From: Variovorax paradoxus
GTDB lineage: Bacteria > Pseudomonadota > Gammaproteobacteria > Burkholderiales > Burkholderiaceae_C
Direction of reading: 5' to 3'
Assembly: GCF_024734665.1 (NCBI RefSeq)
Contig: NZ_CP102931.1
Coordinates: 4,400,001-4,464,000 of the forward strand
Length of the DNA stretch: 64,000 bases
Under the pieces are notes generated by a model that saw only the letters and a program-made list of their open reading frames with translations, had not been told where the DNA came from and did no database searches. Below, one piece after another: positions 17,189 through 25,467 of the stretch (position 1 is its first letter; each line of letters opens with the position of its first letter). Made by a program: the position numbers and the translations under genes.

Positions 17189-18466
17189 TCAAGACATGAT
17201 CACTTGCAGGCTGTGCTCATACGACGCGGTAAGGCGCTCGAAGGTATCGACCAGCGCGTCGCTGGAGCGCACCAGCGTGGCACGGCCGTCAGCGCTGTCG
17301 AGCGTGCGCACGCCGCCGACCAGCCGCAGCCATTCGTCGCGGGCGCTGGCCAGCGCGGCGCGGATCTCGGTGGTGCTGAGCGGCGCGTGCTCCAGTTCGA
17401 GCAACGCGGCCTCGAACTCGGCCATGGTCGGCACCAGCCGCGCGTTCGCGGCCTTCTCTTTCAGCGCGGCGGCCAGCAGTGCGTCCTTGGCCAGCCGCTG
17501 CGCACGCATGCGCTGCCGCCCGCAGATGTTGACGATGCGCAGCGCGCGCCGTGCGCCCGAGGTTTCGAGCGCCTCAGTCAAGGCCTCGGCGGCGCAGAGC
17601 AGCACTTCCGCGCGCTGGTCGATGTCGGCCAGCCCTGCTGCCGTCGGCCGTGCGGTCAAGGCAGTGGCCAGCCCGCTCCACGCGGCTTGCGCATCCCCCA
17701 GCGCCTGCGCGCCAACCGCGCCGAGCCCGAGGGCCGCCAGATGATCAAGGTTCTGCTGCACCCGTTCGGCCGACTGCGTGCGCAGCACCCGCGCCCGCTG
17801 CGCGTCGATGCTGCCCAGCAACTGCGCCGCCACGCGCACCAGCCGCTGCGAGAGCATGCGCAGCTGCCCGGCACGGTTGATCGCGTCGGCCCACTGCGCC
17901 GCCTCGATGACCGAGCGCGACACCTCGCCCAGACGCAAGTTGGCGTGCATCGCCGCGCCGCGCAGCAGCCCGAAGGCTTCGTCCTCGCCGATGCCGCGCG
18001 CGGACATCAGCAGGCCCTTGGCGCGGTCGACCCACTTGCGCTCGTCCATGCGGGTGCGCAGGCTCTCCAGTTCGGTGCGCAAAGTGGCCTCGCGCTGCCA
18101 GCGCGACTGGGCTCGGGCGGTCAATGCGGCGAGCGATGCGGCATCGATGGCATCGATCTGCATCCACGCGTGCACGCCGAGCGCGACCAGTTCTTCATGC
18201 TGCGCGCCGCTCAACGGCGCGCTGGCAAGGCTCAGCGCACACGGCGGCAGACCGGCCCACGTGCGCAATGCGTCGAGCAGCGCGGGCGTGGGCAAAGGCA
18301 GGCAAATCAAGGCCTGTCGAGGGGCCAGCGCCTCGACTTGCCGCGCGAAGCTGCCGCAATCCGCGCAGCCGAGCACGTCGAGACCAGCGACGGACAGTGC
18401 CCGCGCAAGCGCCTCGGGCAGCACGAGGCCGGCAGGTTCATCGGGCAGGACAACGAGAAGGGACAT
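17189..18466 (-). CDS. Pseudo-receiver-ANTAR protein with two NarX-type P-box (PilJ-like) segments
   Basis: 425-residue cytoplasmic protein. Residues 1-115 resemble a response-regulator receiver but the phospho-acceptor Asp is absent (ALICLPLPTP replaces the usual LLD motif). An ANTAR domain follows at about 133-192 (DERKWVDRAKGLLM). The C-terminal half holds two PilJ/NarX-type helical segments, with P-box-like motifs INRAGQLRMLSQRL (196-209) and VNICGRQRMRAQRL (312-325). In NarX/NarQ the P-box arginines bind nitrate in the periplasm; here it would be cytoplasmic. It is divergent from the nitrate transporter nasA. Inferred role: RNA-binding regulator of the nitrate genes, distinct from the NIT-ANTAR protein. 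Start chosen at ATG 18466. Confidence 0.8.
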   Translation of the reverse strand: MSLLVVLPDEPAGLVLPEALARALSVAGLDVLGCADCGSFARQVEALAPRQALICLPLPTPALLDALRTWAGLPPCALSLASAPLSGAQHEELVALGVHAWMQIDAIDAASLAALTARAQSRWQREATLRTELESLRTRMDERKWVDRAKGLLMSARGIGEDEAFGLLRGAAMHANLRLGEVSRSVIEAAQWADAINRAGQLRMLSQRLVRVAAQLLGSIDAQRARVLRTQSAERVQQNLDHLAALGLGAVGAQALGDAQAAWSGLATALTARPTAAGLADIDQRAEVLLCAAEALTEALETSGARRALRIVNICGRQRMRAQRLAKDALLAAALKEKAANARLVPTMAEFEAALLELEHAPLSTTEIRAALASARDEWLRLVGGVRTLDSADGRATLVRSSDALVDTFERLTASYEHSLQVIMS

Positions 18467-18564
18467 CTTGGGGAAGCGGTGTGGGAACGCACCGCGAGCA
18501 TAGGCCACGCCCGCGCGAACTCGCGGGCACGCCTCTTGCATGAAACGGAGCGCGGTGTAACGAA

Positions 18565-18602
18565 GCACCGCTTTGGTGATGAGGCTGCAGGCCCCTGCAG
18601 CC
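18565..18602. promoter_or_regulatory. Putative NtrC/sigma-54 elements and hairpin in the divergent nasA control region
   Basis: In the 266-base region between the ANTAR-PilJ gene and nasA lie GCACC-GCTTT-GGTG (18565-18578), the CACC-N5-GGTG core of an NtrC box; an overlapping weak -24/-12 candidate TGGTGATGAGGCTGCA (18574-18589); and a 9-bp-arm hairpin GGCTGCAGG/CCTGCAGCC (18583-18602). The overlap means not all can act together. No ANTAR-type hairpin pair was recognised in the remaining leader to 18732. Confidence 0.4.
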
Positions 18603-18732
18603 GGCCCGGCAATTCACACGCCGTGCACACCCCCACGCCGACAGCGTCCGCTGCCGGCACTCCGCCCCCAACTCCGTCCGTCGACACGACCTCTCCAGGG
18701 TCGCGCCGCGGCTTTTCGCATCTTTGAACGCC

Positions 18733-19992
18733 ATGTCCAGCTTCAGGAATTTCTTGCAATCAGGCCACAGCCCGACACTGTTCGCGGCCTTCCTGTACTT
18801 CTCGTTCTCCTGCTGCATCTGGGTGCTCAACGGCGCCATGGCGCCCTTCATCGGCGAAACCTTCAACCTCTCGCCGGCGCAGAAGGGCTTGATGCTGTCG
18901 GTGCCGATCATCGCGGGCGCGCTGATGCGCTTTCCGCTGGGCATCCTGTCGCAGTACATCGGCCGCAAGAAGGCCACGCTGGTCGAGATGGGCCTGATCG
19001 CGGTGGCGATGCTGTTCGGCTTCTTCTTCGTCAAGAGCTTCAACGACCTGCTCGCCATGGGCGTGCTGCTGGGCATTGCGGGCGCCAGCTTCGGCGTGGC
19101 GCTGTCGCTGGGCTCGGGCTGGTTCCCGCCGCAGCACAAGGGCCTGGCCATGGGCCTGGTGGGCGCGGGCAACGTGGGCACCGCGGTGTCGGTGCTGGTG
19201 GCGCCGCCTCTGGCGAACTGGCTGGGCTGGCAGGCGGTGTACGGCGTGGCCGCTGTCGCCATCCTCATTCCGATGGTCGTGATGGTGGTGTTCGCCAAGG
19301 AGCCACCAGACGTGAACGCTCATTCGAGCTTCCGCGAGCACATTGCCTGCCTGTTCGAGAAAGACGGCTGGGTGTTCAGCCTGATCTACGGCGTGACCTT
19401 CGGCGGCTTCATCGGCCTCACGACCTTCCTGCCCTCCTACTACTACGACCAGTTCGGCGTGAGCAAGGTGCAGGCCGGCCAGCTGACCATGCTCGCGGCC
19501 TTCATGGGCGCGGCGGTGCGCGTCGTGGGCGGCTGGATCTCCGACCGCTGGGGCGGCGTCAACACGCTGACCGTGGTGCTGCTGGTGGTGGCCGTGAGCC
19601 TCGTGCTGGTGGGCTTCTCTTCAGGCTCGCTGACCGTCACCACGCTGGTGCTGATCGTCTGCTTCGGTGCACTGGGTGCCGGCAACGGCGCGCTGTTCCA
19701 GCTGGTGCCGCTGCGCTGGCCCACAAGCACGGCAGTGGCCGGTTCGATGATCGGCGAGATCGGCGCGCTGGGCGGCGGCCTCGTGCCCAACGCGATGGGC
19801 CTGTCGAAGCAGTATCTGGGCAGCTACATCTGGGGCTTCGTGTTCTTCGCGGCGCTCTCGCTGGTGATGCTGGGCGTGATGCGCGTCATGCAGATCCGCT
19901 GGACGCGCACCTGGGCCGAAAAGGGTGGCCGTGCGCGTGTCACGACGCCGCACGCCGCGGCCACTCATATTCGAAAGACGGCACGCTCATGA
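18733..19992 (+). CDS. nasA: Nitrate/nitrite MFS transporter (NarK/NasA family)
   Basis: 419-residue inner-membrane transporter with about 12 helices. Both nitrate/nitrite porter signatures are present: LVGAGNVGTAVSVLVAP in the first half and GALGAGNGALFQLVPLRWP in the second. The conserved helix-2 arginine occurs in ALMRFPLG and helix-8 arginine in GAAVRVVGGW. It is the second nitrate uptake route in the cluster besides NrtABD, suggesting uptake at different concentrations. The ATG at 18733 is preferred over a TTG three codons upstream. It is convergent with the kinase/phosphatase gene (20 bases apart). The symbol follows Pseudomonas usage. Confidence 0.95.
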   Translation: MSSFRNFLQSGHSPTLFAAFLYFSFSCCIWVLNGAMAPFIGETFNLSPAQKGLMLSVPIIAGALMRFPLGILSQYIGRKKATLVEMGLIAVAMLFGFFFVKSFNDLLAMGVLLGIAGASFGVALSLGSGWFPPQHKGLAMGLVGAGNVGTAVSVLVAPPLANWLGWQAVYGVAAVAILIPMVVMVVFAKEPPDVNAHSSFREHIACLFEKDGWVFSLIYGVTFGGFIGLTTFLPSYYYDQFGVSKVQAGQLTMLAAFMGAAVRVVGGWISDRWGGVNTLTVVLLVVAVSLVLVGFSSGSLTVTTLVLIVCFGALGAGNGALFQLVPLRWPTSTAVAGSMIGEIGALGGGLVPNAMGLSKQYLGSYIWGFVFFAALSLVMLGVMRVMQIRWTRTWAEKGGRARVTTPHAAATHIRKTARS

Positions 19993-20012
19993 CACGTCCC
20001 GCCGTTTTCCGC

Positions 20013-21734
20013 TCAACGTGGCAGGAACAACAGCCACACGATGAGCAGCACGTTGAACAGCACCGACACGCCAAGCGCGAGCTGGTAGAGCGCGAGCGGG
20101 TCGCGGCGGATCAGCGGCGTGGTGGCGGGCGCATTCACCGGGCGGGAAGCGCCGCGCTCCAGCGCGAGCAGCAGTTCCTCGGCGGTTTCGAAGCGCTCGC
20201 GCGGATCGCGGGCAACGGCCTTGCGCACCAGATGGTCGAGCCAGATCGGCACGTCGGGACGGATGCGCGAGAGCGCGACCGGATCGCGCCGGTAGCGCGC
20301 CACCTGGTAGGGCTCGATCTCGCCGTAGGGCAGATGCCCGGTGAGCCACTGGTACAGCGTGACGCCGAGCGCGAACAGGTCGCTGGCCGCGTCGGCGGTG
20401 CCGCCCTCCTCCCACTGCTCGGGGTTGATGTAGCTCGGCGTGCCGGCATGCAGCTCGCGCTGGGCAGCGCCTTCGCGGCCAGACAGCGCCACGCCGAGGT
20501 CGATGATGCGCCAGTGCCCGTCGTCGCCCAGGTGCAGGTTGCCGGGCTTGATGTCGCGATGGATCACGCCCTGCCGGTGCAGCCGGCCGAGCGCACGGCT
20601 CAGCTCGATGCCGGCGGCCACCACCTCGGCCACCGCGCCGCGCGCGTTCGCCTTGCGCAACTGCTCCAGCGTGCGCCCGCCATGCCAGTCGAACACGATG
20701 TACAGCGCGCTCGCGTTCTCGGCACGCTCGTGCACACGAACGAAACCACTGCCGCCAATACCTCCGACGCGCAGCCCCAGCCACGCCTCGTGCGCCAGCA
20801 TCGCGCGTTCCTGCGGATCGCCGGCACGCGAGGGATGCAGCGTCTTCAGCGCGACCAGCTCGCGCGTCTGCGGATGCCGCGCCTGGTACAGCAGGTGCAC
20901 GCCGGTGTCGGCCACCAGCGCGGTGATGGCGTAGCCGTCGAGCACGTCGCCCACTTTCAGCGCGGGCGGCGGTGCGAGCCGGCGACCGTCGCCGAGTTCG
21001 TCGTCGAGCTGGCGCGCATCGAGTCCCACCACGCGGATGACCAGCGCGGTCGCGTTGTCGCGCGTGCCGGCATCGAGCGCCGCATGCACCAGCGCCTCGC
21101 TGGCCGCTTCGGCATCGCCCTGCAGGGCCAGCGCGGCCACCTGCTGCGGCTTGAGCACGCCGTGCACGCCGTCGGAACTCAGCACGAAGCAATCGCCCAC
21201 GCGCACGTCGCCCTGGGCGTAGTCAACGCGCACCTGGTCGTCCAGGCCGATGGCGCGCGTGAGCCGGCTGCGCATGTCGGGGTGGTCGAAGGCATGGTCC
21301 TGCGTGAGCGGCACGGCCGGCCCGCCGCCGGCGCGCACGCGCCAGGCGCGCGTGTCGCCCACGTGCGCCAGCGTGTAGCTCTGTCCGTGCAGCACCAGTG
21401 CAGTGAGCGTGGTGAGCGCGGTGCCGCCGTCCTGCTTGCTCTGGCGCCGGCGGTTGTGGTCGGCCAACCAGCCGTTCTGCGCGCCGATCAGGCGGTCGAG
21501 CGCGGCGGTCGGCTCCCACGTTGCGGGCGTGGCGAAGTAGTCGGCCAGCAGGCCCATCACCGTGGTCTGCGCCGCCTCGCGGCCGTGCCCGCCGCTCGAC
21601 ACTCCATCGGCAATGGCTGCGATGAGGCCGCGTGCCTCGTCGCCCGACGGCGCATGCACTGCACCGGCGAAGTCTTCGTTCAGCTCGCGCGGTCCGCGCT
21701 GGCTGCTGTAGCCGATGTCCACTTCAAAGCTCAT
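20013..21734 (-). CDS. PP2C phosphatase-Ser/Thr kinase fusion, membrane-anchored
   Basis: 573-residue fusion. Residues 1-240 form a PP2C-type phosphatase with the metal-binding aspartates in IADGVSSGGHG (D43), LSSDGVHGV (D188) and TRDNATALV (D226). Residues ~265-530 are a Hanks-type kinase: ATP lysine in VALKTLHP (K297), catalytic loop IHRDIKPGN (391-399) and DLG (412-414). A single membrane helix ends the protein (about 549-571). All catalytic residues appear intact. A kinase gene also lies in the nas cluster of Pseudomonas aeruginosa, so the association is conserved, but its target is unknown. It is divergent from nirB (64-base gap). Start chosen at ATG 21734. Confidence 0.9.
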   Translation of the reverse strand: MSFEVDIGYSSQRGPRELNEDFAGAVHAPSGDEARGLIAAIADGVSSGGHGREAAQTTVMGLLADYFATPATWEPTAALDRLIGAQNGWLADHNRRRQSKQDGGTALTTLTALVLHGQSYTLAHVGDTRAWRVRAGGGPAVPLTQDHAFDHPDMRSRLTRAIGLDDQVRVDYAQGDVRVGDCFVLSSDGVHGVLKPQQVAALALQGDAEAASEALVHAALDAGTRDNATALVIRVVGLDARQLDDELGDGRRLAPPPALKVGDVLDGYAITALVADTGVHLLYQARHPQTRELVALKTLHPSRAGDPQERAMLAHEAWLGLRVGGIGGSGFVRVHERAENASALYIVFDWHGGRTLEQLRKANARGAVAEVVAAGIELSRALGRLHRQGVIHRDIKPGNLHLGDDGHWRIIDLGVALSGREGAAQRELHAGTPSYINPEQWEEGGTADAASDLFALGVTLYQWLTGHLPYGEIEPYQVARYRRDPVALSRIRPDVPIWLDHLVRKAVARDPRERFETAEELLLALERGASRPVNAPATTPLIRRDPLALYQLALGVSVLFNVLLIVWLLFLPR

Positions 21735-21798
21735 GGCGCGATTCTGAACGCGCGCCGCGGGCGCCCGTTTGCTTGATTTCCCTGAAAGGTCCAGCCCC

Positions 21799-24243
21799 AT
21801 GAAGAAAATGAAACTCGTGATGGTCGGCAACGGCATGGCCGGCGTGCGCACGCTCGAAGAGCTGCTGAAGATCGCGCCCGAGCTGTACGACATCACCGTC
21901 TTCGGCGCGGAGCCGCATCCCAACTACAACCGCATCCTGCTGTCGCCGGTGCTGGCGGGCGAGCAGACGGTCGACGAGATCGTGCTCAACAGCTGGGAGT
22001 GGTACACGGACAACAACATCACGCTGCACGCCGGCAAGAAGGTGGTGGAAGTCGACCGCGTCAAGCGCATCGTGCGCGCCGTGGATTCGCAAGGCGATGT
22101 CACCGAGGCCGCCTACGACCGCCTGCTGATGTGCACCGGCTCCAACCCCTTCATGCTGCCGGTGCCCGGCAAGGACTTGAAGGGCGTGATCGCCTACCGC
22201 GACATCGCCGACACCGACTACATGATCGAGACCGCGCGCACGCACAAGAACGCGGTGGTCATCGGCGGCGGCCTGCTGGGCCTGGAAGCCGCCAACGGCC
22301 TGATGCTGCGCGGCATGAACGTGACAGTGGTGCACGTGATGCCCTGGCTGATGGAGCGCCAGCTCGACGACGTGGCGGGCAAGCTGCTGCAGAAGTCGCT
22401 GGAAGACCGGGGCCTGAAGTTCCTGATGGGCGCGCAGACGCAAGACCTAGTGGGCGGTGAAGATGGCCGCGTCAAGAGCATCCGCTTCAAGGACGGCACC
22501 GAAGTGGCCGCCGACCTGGTGGTGATGGCCGTGGGCATCCGCCCCAACGTGGAGCTGGCCGAGAAGATGCGCCTGCACTGCAACCGCGGCATCGTCGTCA
22601 ACGACACCATGCAGACCGTGACCGATGCGCGCATCTACTCGGTCGGCGAATGCGCGGCGCACCGCGGCATTGCCTACGGCCTGGTCGCTCCGCTGTTCGA
22701 GCAGGCCAAGGTGGCGGCCAACCACCTGGCGCAGTTCGGCATCGGCCGCTACCTGGGCTCGCTCACCTCCACCAAGCTGAAGGTGACGGGCATCGACCTG
22801 TTCTCGGCCGGCGAGTTCATGGGCGGCGAAGGCACTGAAGAGATCGTCATGAGCGACCCCTTCGGCGGCGTCTACAAGAAGCTGGTGATCAAGGACGACA
22901 AGCTGGTGGGCGCCTGCCTCTACGGCGACACGGTGGACGGCAGCTGGTACTTCAAGCTGCTGCGCGACGGCCGCAGCGTGCACGACATCCGCGACAAGCT
23001 GATGTTCGGCGAATCGAACATCGGCGACACCGGCCACGAGGGCCACAACAAGGCCGCGAGCATGCCCGACGACGCCGAGGTCTGCGGCTGCAACGGCGTG
23101 AACAAGGGCACCATCTGCAAGGCCATCAAGGAAAAGGGCCTGTTCACGCTCGACGAGGTGAAGAAGCACACCAAGGCGAGCGCCAGCTGCGGCTCGTGCA
23201 CTGGGCTGGTCGAGCAGATCCTGATGTTCACCGCCGGCGGCGACTACTCGGCCACACCCAAGAAAAAGGCCGTGTGCGGCTGCACCGACGCAAGCCACCA
23301 GGACGTGCGCGACGCAATCCGCAAGGAGCACTACCTGACGCACGACGAGGTGTATCGCAACCTCGGCTGGCGCACGCCCAACGGCTGCGCTACCTGCCGC
23401 CCGGCCATCAACTACTACCTGATCAGCACCTGGCCGAAGGAGGCCAAGGACGATCCGCAGAGCCGCTTCATCAACGAACGCAGCCACGCCAACATCCAGA
23501 AGGACGGCACCTACTCCGTCATCCCGCGTATGTGGGGCGGCCACACCACGCCCGACGAGTTGCGCCGCATTGCCGACGCGGCCGACAAGTACAAGATTCC
23601 GACCGTCAAGGTCACGGGCGGCCAGCGCATCGACCTGCTGGGCGTGAAGAAGGAAGACCTGGAAAACGTCTGGAAGGACATCGGCATGCCCAGCGGCTTT
23701 GCCTACGCCAAGTCGCTGCGCACGGTGAAGACCTGCGTGGGCAGCGAGTGGTGCCGCTTCGGCACGCAAGACTCCACGCAGATGGGCAAGGACCTGGAGC
23801 GCGCGCTGTGGGCCATGTACTCGCCGCACAAGGTCAAGCTGGCGGTGTCGGGCTGCCCGCGCAACTGCGCGGAGGCCGGCATCAAGGACGTGGGCGTGAT
23901 CGGCGTCGACTCGGGCTGGGAGCTGTACGTGGGCGGCAACGGCGGCATCAAGACCGAGGTGGCGCAGTTTCTCGTGAAGGTGAAGACAGCCGAGGAAGTG
24001 ATGGAGTACTCGGGCGCCTTCCTGCAGCTGTACCGCGAAGAGGGCTGGTACCTGGAGCGCACGGTGCACTACATCGGCCGCGTGGGGCTGGACTACGTGA
24101 AGAAGAAGATCCTCGAGGACGCCGAAGGCCGCAAGGCGCTGTGGGAGCGCCTGCAGTTCGCGCTCGACGGCGAGCCCGATCCGTGGTTCGAATCGGCGCA
24201 GGCCTCGGTGGACGTGCGGCAGTTCACGCCGCTGACGGCGTGA
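21799..24243 (+). CDS. nirB: Nitrite reductase [NAD(P)H], large subunit
   Basis: 814-residue cytoplasmic enzyme that reduces nitrite to ammonium with NirD. Domains in order: FAD/NAD(P)H oxidoreductase (Rossmann MVGNGMAGVRTLEELL at the start; second NAD motif VVIGGGLLGLEAANGL), two BFD-like [2Fe-2S] segments (VCGCNGVNKGTICKAI and VCGCTDASHQDVRDAI), then the sulfite/nitrite reductase ferredoxin half and the siroheme/[4Fe-4S] domain with TCVGSEWCRFG and SGCPRNCAEAG supplying the four cysteines. Length matches the family (~850). An AAAGG ribosome-binding site precedes ATG 21799. The next start (TTG 24258) follows the stop by 14 bases. Confidence 0.97.
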   Translation: MKKMKLVMVGNGMAGVRTLEELLKIAPELYDITVFGAEPHPNYNRILLSPVLAGEQTVDEIVLNSWEWYTDNNITLHAGKKVVEVDRVKRIVRAVDSQGDVTEAAYDRLLMCTGSNPFMLPVPGKDLKGVIAYRDIADTDYMIETARTHKNAVVIGGGLLGLEAANGLMLRGMNVTVVHVMPWLMERQLDDVAGKLLQKSLEDRGLKFLMGAQTQDLVGGEDGRVKSIRFKDGTEVAADLVVMAVGIRPNVELAEKMRLHCNRGIVVNDTMQTVTDARIYSVGECAAHRGIAYGLVAPLFEQAKVAANHLAQFGIGRYLGSLTSTKLKVTGIDLFSAGEFMGGEGTEEIVMSDPFGGVYKKLVIKDDKLVGACLYGDTVDGSWYFKLLRDGRSVHDIRDKLMFGESNIGDTGHEGHNKAASMPDDAEVCGCNGVNKGTICKAIKEKGLFTLDEVKKHTKASASCGSCTGLVEQILMFTAGGDYSATPKKKAVCGCTDASHQDVRDAIRKEHYLTHDEVYRNLGWRTPNGCATCRPAINYYLISTWPKEAKDDPQSRFINERSHANIQKDGTYSVIPRMWGGHTTPDELRRIADAADKYKIPTVKVTGGQRIDLLGVKKEDLENVWKDIGMPSGFAYAKSLRTVKTCVGSEWCRFGTQDSTQMGKDLERALWAMYSPHKVKLAVSGCPRNCAEAGIKDVGVIGVDSGWELYVGGNGGIKTEVAQFLVKVKTAEEVMEYSGAFLQLYREEGWYLERTVHYIGRVGLDYVKKKILEDAEGRKALWERLQFALDGEPDPWFESAQASVDVRQFTPLTA

Positions 24244-24257
24244 GCGGAGAAAACGGG

Positions 24258-25049
24258 TTGAAACGCAGGATCTTCATCGCTTCCGCGGCAGTGGCCGGCC
24301 TGGGCGTCGGCCTGCGCGCCAACGCGCAGATTGCCGACCTCAACGACGCGATCAACAAGGCGGGCCGCCTGCGCATGCTGTCGCAGCGTGCGAGCAAGGC
24401 CTACCTGGCGCTGGTGCAGAAGGTGGAATCGCGCAATGCGCAGCAGGTGCTCGACAAGTCGATTTCGCTGTTCGAGCGCCAGCTTGGCGAGCTGAAGGCC
24501 TTTGCGCCCAGCCCGGCAATCCGCGCCACCTACGAGTCGCTCGACGGCGCCTGGAACGCGTTCAAGAACGAGCTCACGGATGCAGCGCCAAGCATGGAAG
24601 AAGCCGCCCGAGTGGTGAAGTTGGACGCCACGGTGCTCGCGCTCGCCAACCAGGGCACCGCGCAGTACGAAGCCGCTTCGGGCAAACCGGTGGGCAAGCT
24701 GGTCAACATTGCCGGCCGCCAGCGCATGCTGTCGCAGCGCATGGCCAAGTTCTACCTGGCCACGGCCATGCAGATCGATCCGGCGGGCAGCACGGCCGAG
24801 ATCGGCAAGTCGCGCGCCGAATTCCTGGCCGCGCTCGAAGTGCTGCGCAACGCGCCCGAAGCCACTGCGCAGATCAGGCAGGAGCTGGTGCTGGCCGATG
24901 CGCAATGGATCTTCTTCAACCGGGGCCTGCAGCGCCTCGAAGGCGCCGGCGCCTCGCCTGCGTTGATGTCCGACGTGTTCGTCAGCAGCGAGAACCTGCT
25001 GGCGATCATGGACCGCGTGACCGGCCTGTATTCAGAAATCAAGACATAG
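24258..25049 (+). CDS. Exported protein with two NarX-type P-box (PilJ-like) motifs
   Basis: 263-residue protein with an N-terminal signal peptide (MKRRIFIASAAVAGLGVGL, cleavage likely after ANA at 21-23). The mature part consists of helices with two P-box-like motifs, INKAGRLRMLSQR (32-44) and VNIAGRQRMLSQR (149-161), as in the nitrate-binding sensor regions of NarX and NarQ and the PilJ N-terminal family. No kinase, HAMP or membrane helix follows, so it would be a soluble periplasmic protein. It lies between nirB and nirD. The start is a TTG with GGAGA eight bases upstream; a GTG at 24240 overlapping the nirB stop is the alternative. Inferred role: periplasmic nitrate/nitrite sensing or binding; unproven. 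Confidence 0.8.
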   Translation: MKRRIFIASAAVAGLGVGLRANAQIADLNDAINKAGRLRMLSQRASKAYLALVQKVESRNAQQVLDKSISLFERQLGELKAFAPSPAIRATYESLDGAWNAFKNELTDAAPSMEEAARVVKLDATVLALANQGTAQYEAASGKPVGKLVNIAGRQRMLSQRMAKFYLATAMQIDPAGSTAEIGKSRAEFLAALEVLRNAPEATAQIRQELVLADAQWIFFNRGLQRLEGAGASPALMSDVFVSSENLLAIMDRVTGLYSEIKT

Positions 25050-25065
25050 ACGAGAGAGCCCCACC

Positions 25066-25464
25066 ATGAGCGATTGGAAAGTCATCTGCCGCATCGACGA
25101 CATCCCCGTGCTCGGCGCCCGCCGCGTGACGCGGCCTGCCGGCGTGGACGTTGCCGTGTTCCGCAACGCCGAGAACGAGGTGTTCGCGCTGCTCGACCGC
25201 TGCCCGCACAAGGGCGGCCCGCTGAGCCAGGGCATCGTGTTCGGCACCAGCGTGGCCTGCCCGCTGCACAACTGGGCCATCGGGCTGGACGACGGCTGCG
25301 CCAGGTCGCCCGACGAAGGCTGCACGCCGAAGTTCGCCGTGAAGGTGGAAGACGGCGTGGTGCACCTGGACGCGGGCGAGCTGGCCACGCACGCCATCGA
25401 CCTGGAACGCCCGGTCGCCGGCCCGAAGCCGTTCGCGGTACTGACGGTTCTTCCGCTGGAATAA
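25066..25464 (+). CDS. nirD: Nitrite reductase [NAD(P)H], small subunit
   Basis: 132-residue Rieske-fold partner of NirB. The [2Fe-2S] ligands are present as CPHKGGPL and CPLHNW, i.e. full Rieske Cys-His pairs, unlike the E. coli NirD that lacks the cluster ligands. It begins MSDWKVICRIDDIP. The gene is 16 bases after the P-box protein gene and 3 bases before the nitrate reductase gene, so all are one operon with nirB. Confidence 0.95.
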   Translation: MSDWKVICRIDDIPVLGARRVTRPAGVDVAVFRNAENEVFALLDRCPHKGGPLSQGIVFGTSVACPLHNWAIGLDDGCARSPDEGCTPKFAVKVEDGVVHLDAGELATHAIDLERPVAGPKPFAVLTVLPLE

Positions 25465-25467
25465 CCC

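Noticed and set aside
18603..18732. Second ANTAR dual-hairpin target in the nasA leader
   Set aside because: Several stems can be drawn (for example CAGC-GTCC-GCTG), but none gives two hexaloops with A1 and G4, nor a terminator with a clear U run.
21758..21773. Sigma-54-like sequence 26 bases upstream of the nirB start
   Set aside because: The -12 part (TTTGCT) and GG-N10-GC spacing fit, but the rest of the -24 element does not match; too weak to list as a feature.
18573..21776. 1067-codon open frame on the plus strand
   Set aside because: Runs across nasA in another frame and antisense to the kinase/phosphatase gene; only shadow composition.
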